Below, in pieces: positions 52,885 to 61,452 of a stretch of 64,000 bases of DNA; position 1 is the stretch's first letter, and every line of letters begins with the position of its first letter. The notes under the pieces were generated by a model, which had not been told where the DNA came from, did no database searches, and saw only the letters and a list, made by a program, of their open reading frames with translations. Position numbers and translations under genes: made by a program. The stretch lies in contig NZ_RFLV01000001.1 of NCBI RefSeq assembly GCF_004920405.1, forward strand, positions 1,488,001 to 1,552,000, given 5' to 3'. Source of the DNA: Pseudomonas leptonychotis. GTDB taxonomy: Bacteria; Pseudomonadota; Gammaproteobacteria; Pseudomonadales; Pseudomonadaceae.

Positions 52885-53562
52885 ATGAGCCTGACCCCAC
52901 CCCTCCGCTGGCAAGCCGTGAGCGCACCCAGCCGCGACACCCTGCAAGGCCGCAGCGTGCGCCTTGAAGGCTTGAACCCCGCGCGCCATGGCGACGGCTT
53001 GTGGCAAGCACTGCAAGGCCCGGACAGTGATCCACTGCTGTGGGATTACATGTCTTACGGCCCCTTCAACGAACGCGCCGCCTTCGACGCCTGGCTCACC
53101 CGCAATGCCGCCAGCCAAGATCCATTGTTCTTCGCTGTGGTCGAACAAAGCAGTGGCCAGGTACAAGGCGTGCTCAGCTACCTGAGCATCGCCGTGGAGC
53201 ATGGCAGCATCGAAATCGGTCACGTCTGCTTCGGCCATGTGATGCAACGCAGTGTGCAGGCCACCGAGGTGATCTACCTGCTGGCCAAGCACGCCTTCAA
53301 CAACGGCTACCGCCGCCTGGAATGGAAGTGCAACAACGACAACGCCCGCTCCAAGCGCGCCGCCGAGCGCTTTGGCTTTAGCTACGAAGGGTTATTCCGT
53401 CAGCATCGGGTGTTCAAGGACCGTAACCGCGATACCGCCTGGTATTCGATCATCGACAGCGAATGGCCGGCATTGGCCGCTGGTTATGAGCGCTGGCTGG
53501 CGTTGGATAACTTCGATGCAAAGGGGCAGCAAAAAATGCGCCTGGAGCAGCTGCGCGGCTAA
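52885..53562 (+). CDS. RimJ/RimL-type GNAT acetyltransferase
   Basis: The 225-residue protein belongs to the RimJ/RimL-like GNAT subfamily. Marks are GRSVRLEGLNPARHGDGLWQ, LFFAVVEQSSGQVQGVLSYL, a SIEIGHVCFGHVMQRSVQAT block and LEWKCNNDNARSKRAAERFG followed by FSYEGLFRQH. The usual role is N-acetylation of protein N-termini or small amines; the substrate cannot be told. It ends the PaiB-like/GNAT/GNAT operon set opposite the MocR regulator. The gene behind it is convergent, 6 bp away. Confidence 0.92.
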   Translation: MSLTPPLRWQAVSAPSRDTLQGRSVRLEGLNPARHGDGLWQALQGPDSDPLLWDYMSYGPFNERAAFDAWLTRNAASQDPLFFAVVEQSSGQVQGVLSYLSIAVEHGSIEIGHVCFGHVMQRSVQATEVIYLLAKHAFNNGYRRLEWKCNNDNARSKRAAERFGFSYEGLFRQHRVFKDRNRDTAWYSIIDSEWPALAAGYERWLALDNFDAKGQQKMRLEQLRG

Positions 53563-53568
53563 ACGATT

Positions 53569-54387
53569 TTACTCGATCTCGAACAGGCCGTTACGGATCT
53601 GCGCGCCGCTGAGGCGCTGACGAATGTCGGCGTCGATACGCGGATCATCCGGGCTGTAGAGCATCACCTGGCGGTAGGCGTTGACTCGATTGATGTCGCT
53701 GCCGAGAAACTCCCAGACCACTCGGGTGCACGCGGGGGTGCGCAGGTCGCCGCTGGACACCCCGGTTTTCAGGCCATTAAGCCGACTGATGCGGCTTTTA
53801 AAGCTGGGGATCAGTATGGTCTGGGTCATCTCGTTGCCGGTCAGCGACTCGTAGTCGAGCAAAAACAGCCGGTCTTGCAGGTAAAACGCCGCGCCCAGGT
53901 AACGACAGCGCACCCAGTCTTCGGCCTTGCCGCTGTCAGCACGCGACGGCTCCTGACGCTCCTGGCGCTCGAACAGAAAGCTACCGCGCTCCTCGCGCAG
54001 TTGTACCAACGACAGCAGAATCTGCCCCGGCACCGACATGCAGTTGGAATATTCGAAATAGTAACCGCAGTAGCGCGACAGACTGCTGGAGTACTCACTC
54101 AGCGGCTGCAACAACTCCAACAAGGGATCGCCCAAGGCTCGCGTTTCCGGGCTACCACTGCGCGCCCCCACCAGGTCGGCGAACTGCTCGGCCGGCAGGC
54201 TCAGCTCATACGCCTCGACACCGAAGAAATCGCAGATACGCTTGAGGTTGTAGGCCGTTGGCCGGCTCTGCCCGCTGAGGTACTTGTTGAACTGGGCGCG
54301 ATTGATCGTGAGCTTGCGACACACTTCGGCAATTGACCGGTAGTGGCTGCATAACAGCTTGAGGTTGACCCCGAGATGATCGGACAT
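53569..54387 (-). CDS. XRE-like HTH transcriptional regulator
   Basis: ATG 54387 gives 272 residues. Residues about 5-65 form a Cro/XRE-like HTH (HYRSIAEVCRKLTINRAQFN, KYLSGQSRPTAYNLKRICDF). The remaining 200 residues are an unassigned ligand or dimer domain with LLELLQPLSEYSSSLSRYCG and CRYLGAAFYLQDRLFLLDYE. It diverges from the AGCS symporter at 54540 across a 152-bp gap, which makes that transporter a likely target. The frame extends to 54438 without supporting features. Confidence 0.85.
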   Translation of the reverse strand: MSDHLGVNLKLLCSHYRSIAEVCRKLTINRAQFNKYLSGQSRPTAYNLKRICDFFGVEAYELSLPAEQFADLVGARSGSPETRALGDPLLELLQPLSEYSSSLSRYCGYYFEYSNCMSVPGQILLSLVQLREERGSFLFERQERQEPSRADSGKAEDWVRCRYLGAAFYLQDRLFLLDYESLTGNEMTQTILIPSFKSRISRLNGLKTGVSSGDLRTPACTRVVWEFLGSDINRVNAYRQVMLYSPDDPRIDADIRQRLSGAQIRNGLFEIE

Positions 54388-54539
54388 GGCGCATGTTCCT
54401 GGTGATGCGAGCGGCGCGATTCTAGCATCAACTCGCATCAGATCGCCGCCACCTGCGAAATTGCACGACGAACGTATCTGTCCAAATATTCGGCCCCAGC
54501 CATATTTCCTTCACAGAACAACAAGAGAGACCTGCTGCC

Positions 54540-55982
54540 ATGCTCGATATTCTCAACGACCTGATCTGGAGCAAACTCCTGATCGTGATGCTGATCGGCC
54601 TTGGTCTGTACTTCACCATCGCCTCGCGTTTCGTGCAATTTCGCTACTTCGGCAGCATGTTCCGCATCTTCGCCGAAGCCTTCCAGCGTCAGCCCGGTCA
54701 GCTCAGTTCGTTCCAGGCGCTGATGCTCTCAGTGGCCGGCCGTGTGGGTGCCGGCAACATCGCCGGTGTATCCGTAGCCATCATGCTCGGCGGCCCCGGT
54801 GCGATCTTCTGGATGTGGGTCGTAGCACTGGTCGGCATGGCCACCAGCTATTTCGAGTGCTCCCTGGCGCAGTTGTACAAACGCCGCGAAGACGACGGCA
54901 CCTATCGCGGTGGCCCGGCCTTCTACATCCAGCACGGTCTCGGCCAGCGCTGGTTGGGCATCGTGGTTTCGATCCTGCTGCTGGTGACCTTCGGCTTCGG
55001 CTTCAATGCCGTGCAGTCCTACACCGTGGCCAGCTCGATGCATGACACCTTCGGCATGCCGACCTATGTCAGCGGCCTGATCCTCACGGCGGTGATCGGC
55101 CTGATCATCTTCGGCGGCATCAAGCGCATCGCCAAGTTCGCTGACGTGCTGGTACCGGTGATGGCGTTTGCCTATATCACCATGGCCATCTTCGTAATTG
55201 GCAGCAATGCTGACGCCATCCCCGCCACCTTTAAACTGATCTTCAACAGCGCCTTCGGCCTGGAGCCAGCATTTGCCGGTGGTATTGGCGCCGCGATCAT
55301 CATGGGCGTGAAGCGTGGTCTGTTCTCCAACGAAGCCGGTCTGGGCAGTGCGCCTAACGTGGCCGCTGTCGCCCAGGTCAAGCACCCGGTCGCCCAAGGC
55401 ATCGTGCAGTCGCTCAGCGTGTTTATCGACACCATCATCCTGTGCAGCTGCACCGCGCTGATCATCCTGTTGTCGGGCGTCTATCAGCCAGGCATGGATA
55501 TCTCGGGCGTAGTGCTGACCCAGACCGCCGTAGCCAGCGTGGTTGGCGAATGGGGCCGTGTGTTCGTCACGATCGCCCTGCTGATGTTCGTGTTCACCAC
55601 CCTGATCTACAACTACTACCTGGGTGAAAACGCCCTGGGCTTCTTCAGCAAGAAGCGCGCGCCGGTCTTGGTCTACCGCGTGTTGGTAATCGCTCTGGTA
55701 CTCTGGGGCTCGGTTCAGGATCTGGGCACCGTATTCGCCTTCGCGGACGTGACTATGGGCCTGCTGGCGATTGCCAACCTGATTGCCCTGGCGCTGCTGT
55801 TCAAGGTAGGCCTGCGCCTGATGCGCGACTACGACAGCCAGATCAAAGCCGGTGTTGAGTCGCCCGTATTCGACGCAAAGAACTTCGCCGATCTGGATCT
55901 CGACCCAGCAGCCTGGCCAGCTCAGGCAGCCAGTGCCCCGAGCAACCAGGCAGAAATCGGTAACAGCGTGCACCAGCGCTAA
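54540..55982 (+). CDS. Sodium:alanine/glycine symporter (AGCS family)
   Basis: The 480-residue membrane protein has about ten to eleven hydrophobic segments and the family motifs FQALMLSVAGRVGAGNIAGV, GGPGAIFWMWVVALVGMATS, an ECSLAQLYKRR segment, and GVKRGLFSNEAGLGSAPNVA. AGCS proteins import alanine, glycine or D-alanine with sodium through the inner membrane. The usual GTRVGxGN of the first motif reads GRVGAGN here. An XRE-type regulator diverges from it, and an asparaginase gene follows behind a hairpin. A soluble tail of about 40 residues follows the last helix. Confidence 0.94.
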   Translation: MLDILNDLIWSKLLIVMLIGLGLYFTIASRFVQFRYFGSMFRIFAEAFQRQPGQLSSFQALMLSVAGRVGAGNIAGVSVAIMLGGPGAIFWMWVVALVGMATSYFECSLAQLYKRREDDGTYRGGPAFYIQHGLGQRWLGIVVSILLLVTFGFGFNAVQSYTVASSMHDTFGMPTYVSGLILTAVIGLIIFGGIKRIAKFADVLVPVMAFAYITMAIFVIGSNADAIPATFKLIFNSAFGLEPAFAGGIGAAIIMGVKRGLFSNEAGLGSAPNVAAVAQVKHPVAQGIVQSLSVFIDTIILCSCTALIILLSGVYQPGMDISGVVLTQTAVASVVGEWGRVFVTIALLMFVFTTLIYNYYLGENALGFFSKKRAPVLVYRVLVIALVLWGSVQDLGTVFAFADVTMGLLAIANLIALALLFKVGLRLMRDYDSQIKAGVESPVFDAKNFADLDLDPAAWPAQAASAPSNQAEIGNSVHQR

Positions 55983-56001
55983 TCCGCTGAGTACGCGTTG
56001 A

Positions 56002-56028
56002 CAAACAGGGGGCTAAGCCCCCTGTTTG
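56002..56028 (+). terminator. Strong hairpin after the symporter gene
   Basis: CAAACAGGGGGC (56002-56013) pairs perfectly with GCCCCCTGTTTG (56017-56028) around a 3-base loop, 20 bp after the stop. It has terminator shape, with T residues in the 3' arm, but only CTTAT behind it. It may reduce readthrough into the asparaginase gene. Confidence 0.75.
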
Positions 56029-56061
56029 CTTATAAGAACAATGAAAACAGGGAGACCCCTG

Positions 56062-57048
56062 ATGGGCTGCAAAAAACTCCTGGTGCTCTACACCGGTGGC
56101 ACCATCGGTATGCAAATGAGCGCCACAGGCCTGGCCCCTGCGTCCGGCTTCGAAGCACGTCTACGCAACCAGCAACGGCTGGAAGCTCAGCCCCTGCCAC
56201 AATGGTCTTTTGCCGAACTGCTGCCACCCATCGACAGCGCCAATATGAACCAGCACAACTGGCTGGCGATGGTCGCGGCAATTCGCGCTGGAGTTGAACA
56301 GGATGACTGCGACGCAGTGTTACTGCTGCACGGCACCGACACCTTGGCTTACAGCGCCGCGGCCCTGAGCTTTTTGCTGCTCGGCTTGCCGGTGCCGGTG
56401 GTACTCAGCGGTTCGATGCTGCCGGCAGGCGCCGAAGGCAGCGATGCCTGGGGCAACCTGTTCGGCGCCATGCGCGTACTGCACGCGGGTGTTACACCCG
56501 GCGTGCACCTGTATTTCAATGGCGCGCTGCTGCATGGCGCGCGGGTCAGCAAGCTGCGCAGTGATGCCTTCGACGCCTTTCAAGTACTGCCACGTCAGCG
56601 TCAGAGTCCTCGGGCTGAAGACATCCCAGCGAGCATCGACTACCGCCAGCTACGCCAACCGGTCAACCTCGCCGTACTGCCAGTCTATCCCGGCATCCAG
56701 GCCAGCCATGTGCGCGCCCTGCTCGACAGCGGCGTGCAGGGCTTGCTGCTGGAATGCTACGGCAGTGGCACCGGGCCGGCCGATGATGCCGAGCTGCTCA
56801 GCGTACTCAAGGCTGCCCATGAGCGTGGTGTGGTATTAGCCGCGATCAGCCAGTGCCCACAGGGCCATGTCGAATTCGGCGTATATGCCGCCGGCAGCCA
56901 ACTGGCCAGCGCCGGACTGATTTCCGCTGGTGGCATGACCCGTGAAGCGGCCTTGGGCAAGCTGTTCGCCCTGCTCGGCGCAGGCCTGAGCCAGGCCGAT
57001 GTGAAACACTGGTTCGCCTTAGATGTCTGCGGTGAACGCGCCGATTGA
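56062..57048 (+). CDS. Type I (cytoplasmic) L-asparaginase
   Basis: ATG 56062 (AGGGAGA upstream) gives 328 residues without a signal peptide, which points to the cytoplasmic type. The two catalytic threonine motifs are present: YTGGTIGMQ (TGGTIG at 11-16) and LLLHGTDTLAYSA (HGTDT at 90-94). Also typical are VVLSGSMLPAGAEGSDAWGN and LLLECYGSGTGP. It hydrolyses asparagine to aspartate and ammonia. Together with aspA and GlsA in this window it adds to amide/amino-acid nitrogen use, though these genes are not one operon. Confidence 0.94.
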   Translation: MGCKKLLVLYTGGTIGMQMSATGLAPASGFEARLRNQQRLEAQPLPQWSFAELLPPIDSANMNQHNWLAMVAAIRAGVEQDDCDAVLLLHGTDTLAYSAAALSFLLLGLPVPVVLSGSMLPAGAEGSDAWGNLFGAMRVLHAGVTPGVHLYFNGALLHGARVSKLRSDAFDAFQVLPRQRQSPRAEDIPASIDYRQLRQPVNLAVLPVYPGIQASHVRALLDSGVQGLLLECYGSGTGPADDAELLSVLKAAHERGVVLAAISQCPQGHVEFGVYAAGSQLASAGLISAGGMTREAALGKLFALLGAGLSQADVKHWFALDVCGERAD

Positions 57049-57105
57049 AGGCTGTGCCCTTGCAGCTAGGCTGTAAGGGCTTTACTCAACCAACGAGGTT
57101 GCAGC

Positions 57106-57561
57106 ATGCCCATTCGTATTCCCGTCGAAATCCGCCCGATAACAGACGCCGACCATGCCGCCTGGCTGCCGCTGTGGCAGGGGTATCAACGCTTCTACAT
57201 GACCGAGATAGCGGCCGCGACCAGCGACAGCACCTGGCAGCGCTTTCTTGATCCCGCCGAGCCGATGCACGCGGCGCTGGCCTGGCATGAGGATCAGGCC
57301 ATCGGTCTGGTGCACTGGATCTACCACCGCTCGACCTGGACTGTTGGCGACTACTGCTACCTGCAGGACCTGTTTATCGCCAAGGATGTGCGCAGCAGCG
57401 GCGCAGGCCGCAAGTTGATCGAGCACGTTTACCAGCAAGCCAAAGCCCAAGGTTGCGCACGCACCTACTGGCTGACCCACGAGAGCAATAGCCGCGCCAT
57501 GCTGCTGTATGAGCGGATTGCCGAGCGCTCGGGGTTTGTCCAGTACCGCAAACTGCTGTAA
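57106..57561 (+). CDS. GNAT-family N-acetyltransferase (copy B, paralogue of 52428)
   Basis: The 151-residue protein aligns without gaps over most of its length with the GNAT at 52428. Both carry ADHAAWLPLWQGYQRFY, QRFLDPAEPMHAALAWH, GDYCYLQDLF and the tail IAERSGFVQYRKLL. Acetyl-CoA binding residues (RSSGAGRKLI) are retained. The substrate is unknown. The stop codon TAA (57559-57561) directly abuts a truncated MITE-like element. The copy lies 4.5 kb from its paralogue with unrelated genes between, so it is an old dispersed duplication. Confidence 0.93.
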   Translation: MPIRIPVEIRPITDADHAAWLPLWQGYQRFYMTEIAAATSDSTWQRFLDPAEPMHAALAWHEDQAIGLVHWIYHRSTWTVGDYCYLQDLFIAKDVRSSGAGRKLIEHVYQQAKAQGCARTYWLTHESNSRAMLLYERIAERSGFVQYRKLL

Positions 57562-57614
57562 GAACCTGCTTACGATCTACTGCGCGTCGGCCCTGCTGCG
57601 TTGAAAACAGGCTC
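57561..57614. mobile_element. MITE-like fold-back element, truncated copy 3
   Basis: AGAACCTGCTTACGATCT, then CTGCGCGTCGG, CTGCGTTGAAAACAGGCTC, corresponds to one half of the copy at 51626 in inverted orientation; the other half is missing. It begins at the last base of the acetyltransferase stop codon. Next to it a 7-bp stem, GCTGACC/GGTCAGC (57622-57639), could terminate that gene. The remainder up to 57787 shows no gene. Confidence 0.75.
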
Positions 57615-57787
57615 TTCGCCAGCTGACCCTCTGGTCAGCAAATCTGCTCAGCGGTCTTGCACCGGGCCGATCACGCAGCTATCTTCTGCGCCACGCCCGG
57701 CAACTAAGCCGCTCGCGCACCTGGATCAGCAGACAGGGTAAACACTGAGCTGGCTAACCTGAACCCACCTTCAGAGGAGCCAACTCA

Positions 57788-59143
57788 ATGGCTGCTACAC
57801 GTATCTGGATCAAAAACCCTCTCGCTATTTTTACCGCCAACAACCTCGACGCCGCCGGCGGCTTGGTGATTGAAGACGGCGTGATCAGCGAACTGCTCAA
57901 GGCCGGCCAGCAGCCGTCCCAGCCCTGCGATCAGACCTTCGATGCCCGCGAGCATGTGGTACTGCCGGGGTTGATCAACACCCATCACCACTTCTATCAA
58001 ACCCTCACCCGCGCCTGGGGCCCGGTGGTTAACCAGCCACTCTTCCCCTGGCTGAAAACCCTGTACCCGGTGTGGGCACGCCTGACTCCAGAGAAACTGG
58101 CCCTGGCCAGTAAAGTGGCATTGGCCGAACTGCTGCTGTCCGGTTGCAGCACCGCTGCGGATCATCACTACCTGTTCCCCGGCGGCCTGGAAAACGCCAT
58201 CGACGTACAGGTCGAGGCCGTCCGCGAACTGGGCATGCGCGCCATGCTCACCCGCGGTTCCATGAGCCTGGGGGAGGCCGACGGTGGCCTGCCGCCACAG
58301 CAGACCGTGCAGCAAGGTGAGGTGATTCTGGCTGACAGCCAGCGCCTGATTCAGCAGTACCACCAGCGCGGCGACGGCGCACAAATCCAGATCGCTCTGG
58401 CGCCCTGCTCACCCTTCTCGGTGACCCAGGAAATCATGCGTCAGAGTGCCGAGCTGGCTGAAGAGTTGGACGTACGCCTACACACTCACCTGGCCGAAAC
58501 CCTCGACGAAGAAGACTTCTGCCTACAGCGCTTCGGCCTGCGCACCGTGGATTATCTGGACAGCGTCGGCTGGCTCAGCTCGCGCACCTGGCTGGCCCAC
58601 GGCATTCACTTCAACCCGGATGAAATCGTCCGCCTCGGCGCGGCCGGCACCGGCATCTGTCATTGCCCAAGCTCGAACATGCGCCTGGCCTCCGGCATCT
58701 GCCCAACCCTCGACCTCGAAGCTGCCGGCGCACCCATCGGCCTCGGCGTCGACGGTTCGGCCTCCAACGATGCCTCGAATATGATCCTCGAAGCGCGTCA
58801 GGCCCTGTATATCCAGCGCCTGCGTTACGGCGCCGAGAAGATCACCCCGGAACTGGTACTGGGTTGGGCCAGCAAGGGCTCGGCCAAACTTCTGGGCCGT
58901 AGCGACATCGGCGAACTGGCGGTGGGCAAACAGGCTGACCTGGGCTTCTTCAAGCTCGATGAGCTGCGCTTCTCCGGCAGCCATGATCCGATCTCCGCCC
59001 TGCTGTTGTGCGGCGCCGACAAAGCCGACCGGATGATGGTCGGCGGCCAATGGCGTGTGATCGACGGGCAGATCGAAGGCCTGGATGTGGCCAAACTGAT
59101 CGCCGATCACCGCCAGGCAGCTAAGGAGCTGATTGCCGGTTAA
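57788..59143 (+). CDS. 8-oxoguanine deaminase (amidohydrolase superfamily)
   Basis: The 451-residue enzyme has the metal-binding NTHHHFYQT (64-72, His66 and His68), VRLHTHLAETLDEEDF, LAHGIHFNPDEI and LGVDGSASNDASNM of cytosolic amidohydrolases. The sequence closely recalls P. aeruginosa Pa0142, shown to deaminate 8-oxoguanine to urate-type products. TrzN/atrazine chlorohydrolase-like proteins are the alternative family. It would act in salvage or detoxification of oxidised purine. AGAGGAG precedes the ATG by about 11 bases, and a bidirectional terminator follows. Confidence 0.9.
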   Translation: MAATRIWIKNPLAIFTANNLDAAGGLVIEDGVISELLKAGQQPSQPCDQTFDAREHVVLPGLINTHHHFYQTLTRAWGPVVNQPLFPWLKTLYPVWARLTPEKLALASKVALAELLLSGCSTAADHHYLFPGGLENAIDVQVEAVRELGMRAMLTRGSMSLGEADGGLPPQQTVQQGEVILADSQRLIQQYHQRGDGAQIQIALAPCSPFSVTQEIMRQSAELAEELDVRLHTHLAETLDEEDFCLQRFGLRTVDYLDSVGWLSSRTWLAHGIHFNPDEIVRLGAAGTGICHCPSSNMRLASGICPTLDLEAAGAPIGLGVDGSASNDASNMILEARQALYIQRLRYGAEKITPELVLGWASKGSAKLLGRSDIGELAVGKQADLGFFKLDELRFSGSHDPISALLLCGADKADRMMVGGQWRVIDGQIEGLDVAKLIADHRQAAKELIAG

Positions 59144-59182
59144 TCCATCACCCAGGCACGAGCCAGGTGCCAAACACCAGGC

Positions 59183-59213
59183 AAAAAAAGACCGGCTCAG
59201 GCCGGTCTTTTTT
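59183..59213. terminator. Bidirectional intrinsic terminator
   Basis: AAAAAAAGACCGGC (59183-59196) and GCCGGTCTTTTTT (59201-59213) form a stem with a 4-base loop, flanked by A7 on one side and T6 on the other. It serves the deaminase gene (+) and the convergent small secreted-protein gene (-). Confidence 0.92.
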
Positions 59214-59223
59214 ATCGCGCAGA

Positions 59224-59628
59224 TCAGTGCCACAGGCCCTTGATTTGACCCAGTGTGAGGCCATTGATCAGGCAATGATTGGGGTTACCCGGCTGCCGAT
59301 CCTTGATCACATGACCACCCTTGTTGACCACCGTGGTGGTGGTGCCGCTCATATAGGCACCCCAGACACGCGTGGTATCCGTGGCGACCAGAGCGGCAGC
59401 CGTCTGGCTGCCCTTACTGGCACACAGAACAGAAACGCCCTGCAGACGACCGTTGCTGTCCTGGTCCTCCTTGTCGTAGTTGACGCTCGTGTTAGCGGCG
59501 CCGCCACGCACGATCAGCACGCCTGTACCGACTTCTTCGGCCTGTGCCGCCGATACGCTACCTGCGCACAACGCGATGAACAGGATGCAGGCGCCGAGTT
59601 TTTTGTGGCTATTGAGGAAATTTTGCAT
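59224..59628 (-). CDS. Small secreted protein of unknown function
   Basis: The 134-residue protein has a signal peptide (KLGACILFIALCAGSVSAA, cleavage near AQA-EE). The mature domain of about 105 residues is rich in Gly, Ser, Thr and Val (GTGVLIVRGGAANTSVNYD, TTRVWGAYMSGTTTTVVNKG) and contains two cysteines. I do not recognise the family. It lies 67 bp downstream of the 353-residue gene on the same strand. They are probably cotranscribed and may be functional partners. Confidence 0.65.
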   Translation of the reverse strand: MQNFLNSHKKLGACILFIALCAGSVSAAQAEEVGTGVLIVRGGAANTSVNYDKEDQDSNGRLQGVSVLCASKGSQTAAALVATDTTRVWGAYMSGTTTTVVNKGGHVIKDRQPGNPNHCLINGLTLGQIKGLWH

Positions 59629-59695
59629 GGTTGCATGCCCTCCATGGGCTAAGCGATTCGAGGGCCGAGCAGCACGCTCTACCCCCGAGTGGATG

Positions 59696-60757
59696 TCACA
59701 TGGCGATATCGTTGGCGTGTGTCTGGCCGGGCCAGACTCCGGTCATCTCGATCTCACGTTGGCCGGTCAGCCACTGGCCAAGCGGGTTCGGCCACTTGAA
59801 GCTGTACTTGTCGCTGTTGATCACACCCTTGAAGTTGATGTCGGCGACGATATTGGTGGCGTTCAATGGGATATTGCCGATGGTCTTGGACAGGCCGCCG
59901 CTCAACGAGAACGACTGGTGCTGCGGGCCTTGCGGCGTGTCGTAGCTCAGCTTGATATCGGTGATGTAGGTGCAGCCTGGTTTGTTGTTGAACAGGATCT
60001 GTAAGGCCCCCAACCGAGTAATCCAGTTAGGAATCAGCAGGTTGCCGTCGTAGGAGGCGAAGGTGTAGGCAATCGGCACCGAGCCATTGGCCAAGCTATT
60101 CGGGGCGGCGGGCCAGAGGTGCTGGTCGATCTGCTTGGTTTCTTTGGAGGACACAAACGAGCCCTTGCCGTTGGCCCCGGCCAGCATGTCCTGCACGGCA
60201 CCCACTGAGCCTGAAATAGCGAAGGACGAGCTTTTGTCCTGAGAGCCGACATTCAAGCCGCTGTTGGCGTAGATCACGCTGGTGACAACGCCAAAACCCT
60301 GAGCGATATTGCCGCCGCTGCCCATGCTCACGGCAGACGCTTGCTTGGCGAGCCAGGTCAAGGTTTCCGCTTTGCTCAATACGGTGAGGTCGCTGATAAA
60401 GCTCTCGCTGGAAATACCGAACTCCGAGGCCATCGAGCCGACATTGGCGAACTCCCAGGTGATTTCCGTACCAGCGGTGATCTTGATACCCGTCTCCGGA
60501 TCAGTGGCCGAGCCATCCAGGTTAACGCTGGCTTGGCTGCGCTTGACGTTGCTGGAAGAAAGCTTCCACTGGTTAGGCACCCCACGGCTGCTGATGGCGA
60601 TACCCGGTGTAGCCTCCTGCACCAGGGTGAAGTCCCCACTATCCGGAGACACAATACCGACTGCGCCGACCTTGAACTTGGGGTCGAGGGTCCAATTACC
60701 CCAGTAAGCAGGACGCCCGGCGCGCAGAAGATCGGTAAACGTACGATTCCAATTCAT
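59696..60757 (-). CDS. Unrecognised beta-rich protein, possibly toxin-like
   Basis: The 353-residue protein has no signal peptide and no long hydrophobic helix. It is rich in Gly, Ser, Thr and Asn with many short beta-type stretches. It starts NWNRTFTDLLRAGRPAYWGN and contains ITAGTEITWEFANVGSMASE, AQGFGVVTSVIYANSGLNVG, SLANGSVPIAYTFASYDG and a final TGVWPGQTHANDIAM. The alternating polar/apolar FGVVTSVIYANSGLNV followed by SSSFAISGSVG could form a membrane-inserting hairpin as in beta pore-formers, but this is only an impression. The neighbours are the secreted 134-residue protein and a divergent double-HTH regulator. AAGGAT lies before the ATG. Confidence 0.6.
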   Translation of the reverse strand: MNWNRTFTDLLRAGRPAYWGNWTLDPKFKVGAVGIVSPDSGDFTLVQEATPGIAISSRGVPNQWKLSSSNVKRSQASVNLDGSATDPETGIKITAGTEITWEFANVGSMASEFGISSESFISDLTVLSKAETLTWLAKQASAVSMGSGGNIAQGFGVVTSVIYANSGLNVGSQDKSSSFAISGSVGAVQDMLAGANGKGSFVSSKETKQIDQHLWPAAPNSLANGSVPIAYTFASYDGNLLIPNWITRLGALQILFNNKPGCTYITDIKLSYDTPQGPQHQSFSLSGGLSKTIGNIPLNATNIVADINFKGVINSDKYSFKWPNPLGQWLTGQREIEMTGVWPGQTHANDIAM

Positions 60758-61008
60758 GACTGTAATCCTTGCAGTTATCTAAATGGAGTGCGCAGCAACT
60801 TATGTCGCCGCACGTACGCCGAATAAGGCAACTCACCTGCAGCCCTGAAGAGCCCGTAGAGTTAGTCGACAATTAAACTCTGGCGATTAATTAAATAACG
60901 GGCTATTGGGCAAATTCGGTATATATGGGGAAGTCTTTCCATCTCGGTTTATTACTTGGCACGCTCTAACCTGCGACCCTCTCTGCTGCATCAGAAAGGA
61001 TTCGCAAC
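60758..61008. promoter_or_regulatory. AT-rich divergent control region
   Basis: This 251-bp gap separates the 353-residue gene (-) from the double-HTH regulator (+). It is AT-rich from about 60,860 to 60,950, unlike its surroundings. It contains the dyad AGAGTT (60858-60863) / AACTCT (60876-60881) with a 12-base spacer around GTCGAC. Autoregulation and control of the minus-strand pair by the regulator are plausible. Confidence 0.4.
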
Positions 61009-61452
61009 GTGCTTACGCCACGTGAGTTTCAGGCCCTATCGCTTATCGCCAAAGGCTGCACAGACCGTGATATATCAACACAGTTATGCGTATCCCTGAG
61101 CACCGCCAGAAAACACCGCGAGCACTTACACGATAAACTTTCATTAAATAAGTCAGCACAGCTGGCTATTTATTACCTGGAGAACTTCGCAGCACCTGAA
61201 CCCACTAATAAAGAACAACTACAAAACACTAAATTAAGTGCACGAGAGTTACAGATCGTGCAGTTATTTGCCCAAGGAATGAGCGATAAGGAAGTTGCCC
61301 GCGAACTTGCCATCAGCGACCTGACCGTGCGCAAGCACCGCGGCAATATGCAAGACAAGTTGGCCGCCTCGAATATTTGCGGATTGCTCTATGCGCTGGT
61401 GGCGCGTGGCTGGCTGGAGCTGCCGCTGAAGGGGCAGGTGAGCACTGGCTGA
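61009..61452 (+). CDS. Regulator made of two tandem LuxR-type HTH domains
   Basis: The GTG at 61009 (AGAAAGGA 8 bases before) gives 147 residues. Residues 1-60 form one GerE/LuxR HTH (LTPREFQALSLIAKGCTDRD, then LCVSLSTARKHREHLHDKL). Residues about 75-135 form a second (LSARELQIVQLFAQGMSDKE, LAISDLTVRKHRGNMQDKL). There is no receiver or ligand domain. One LuxR HTH per protein is the rule, so the covalent pair could bind a two-half-site operator without dimerising. The 5' part of the gene is AT-rich. Its divergent position suggests it controls the 353/134-residue gene pair. Confidence 0.85.
   Translation: MLTPREFQALSLIAKGCTDRDISTQLCVSLSTARKHREHLHDKLSLNKSAQLAIYYLENFAAPEPTNKEQLQNTKLSARELQIVQLFAQGMSDKEVARELAISDLTVRKHRGNMQDKLAASNICGLLYALVARGWLELPLKGQVSTG

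Noticed and set aside
59167..60004. Plus-strand frames across the 134- and 353-residue genes
   Set aside because: They overlap the terminator and the better supported minus-strand genes, which have signal peptide and ribosome-site evidence.
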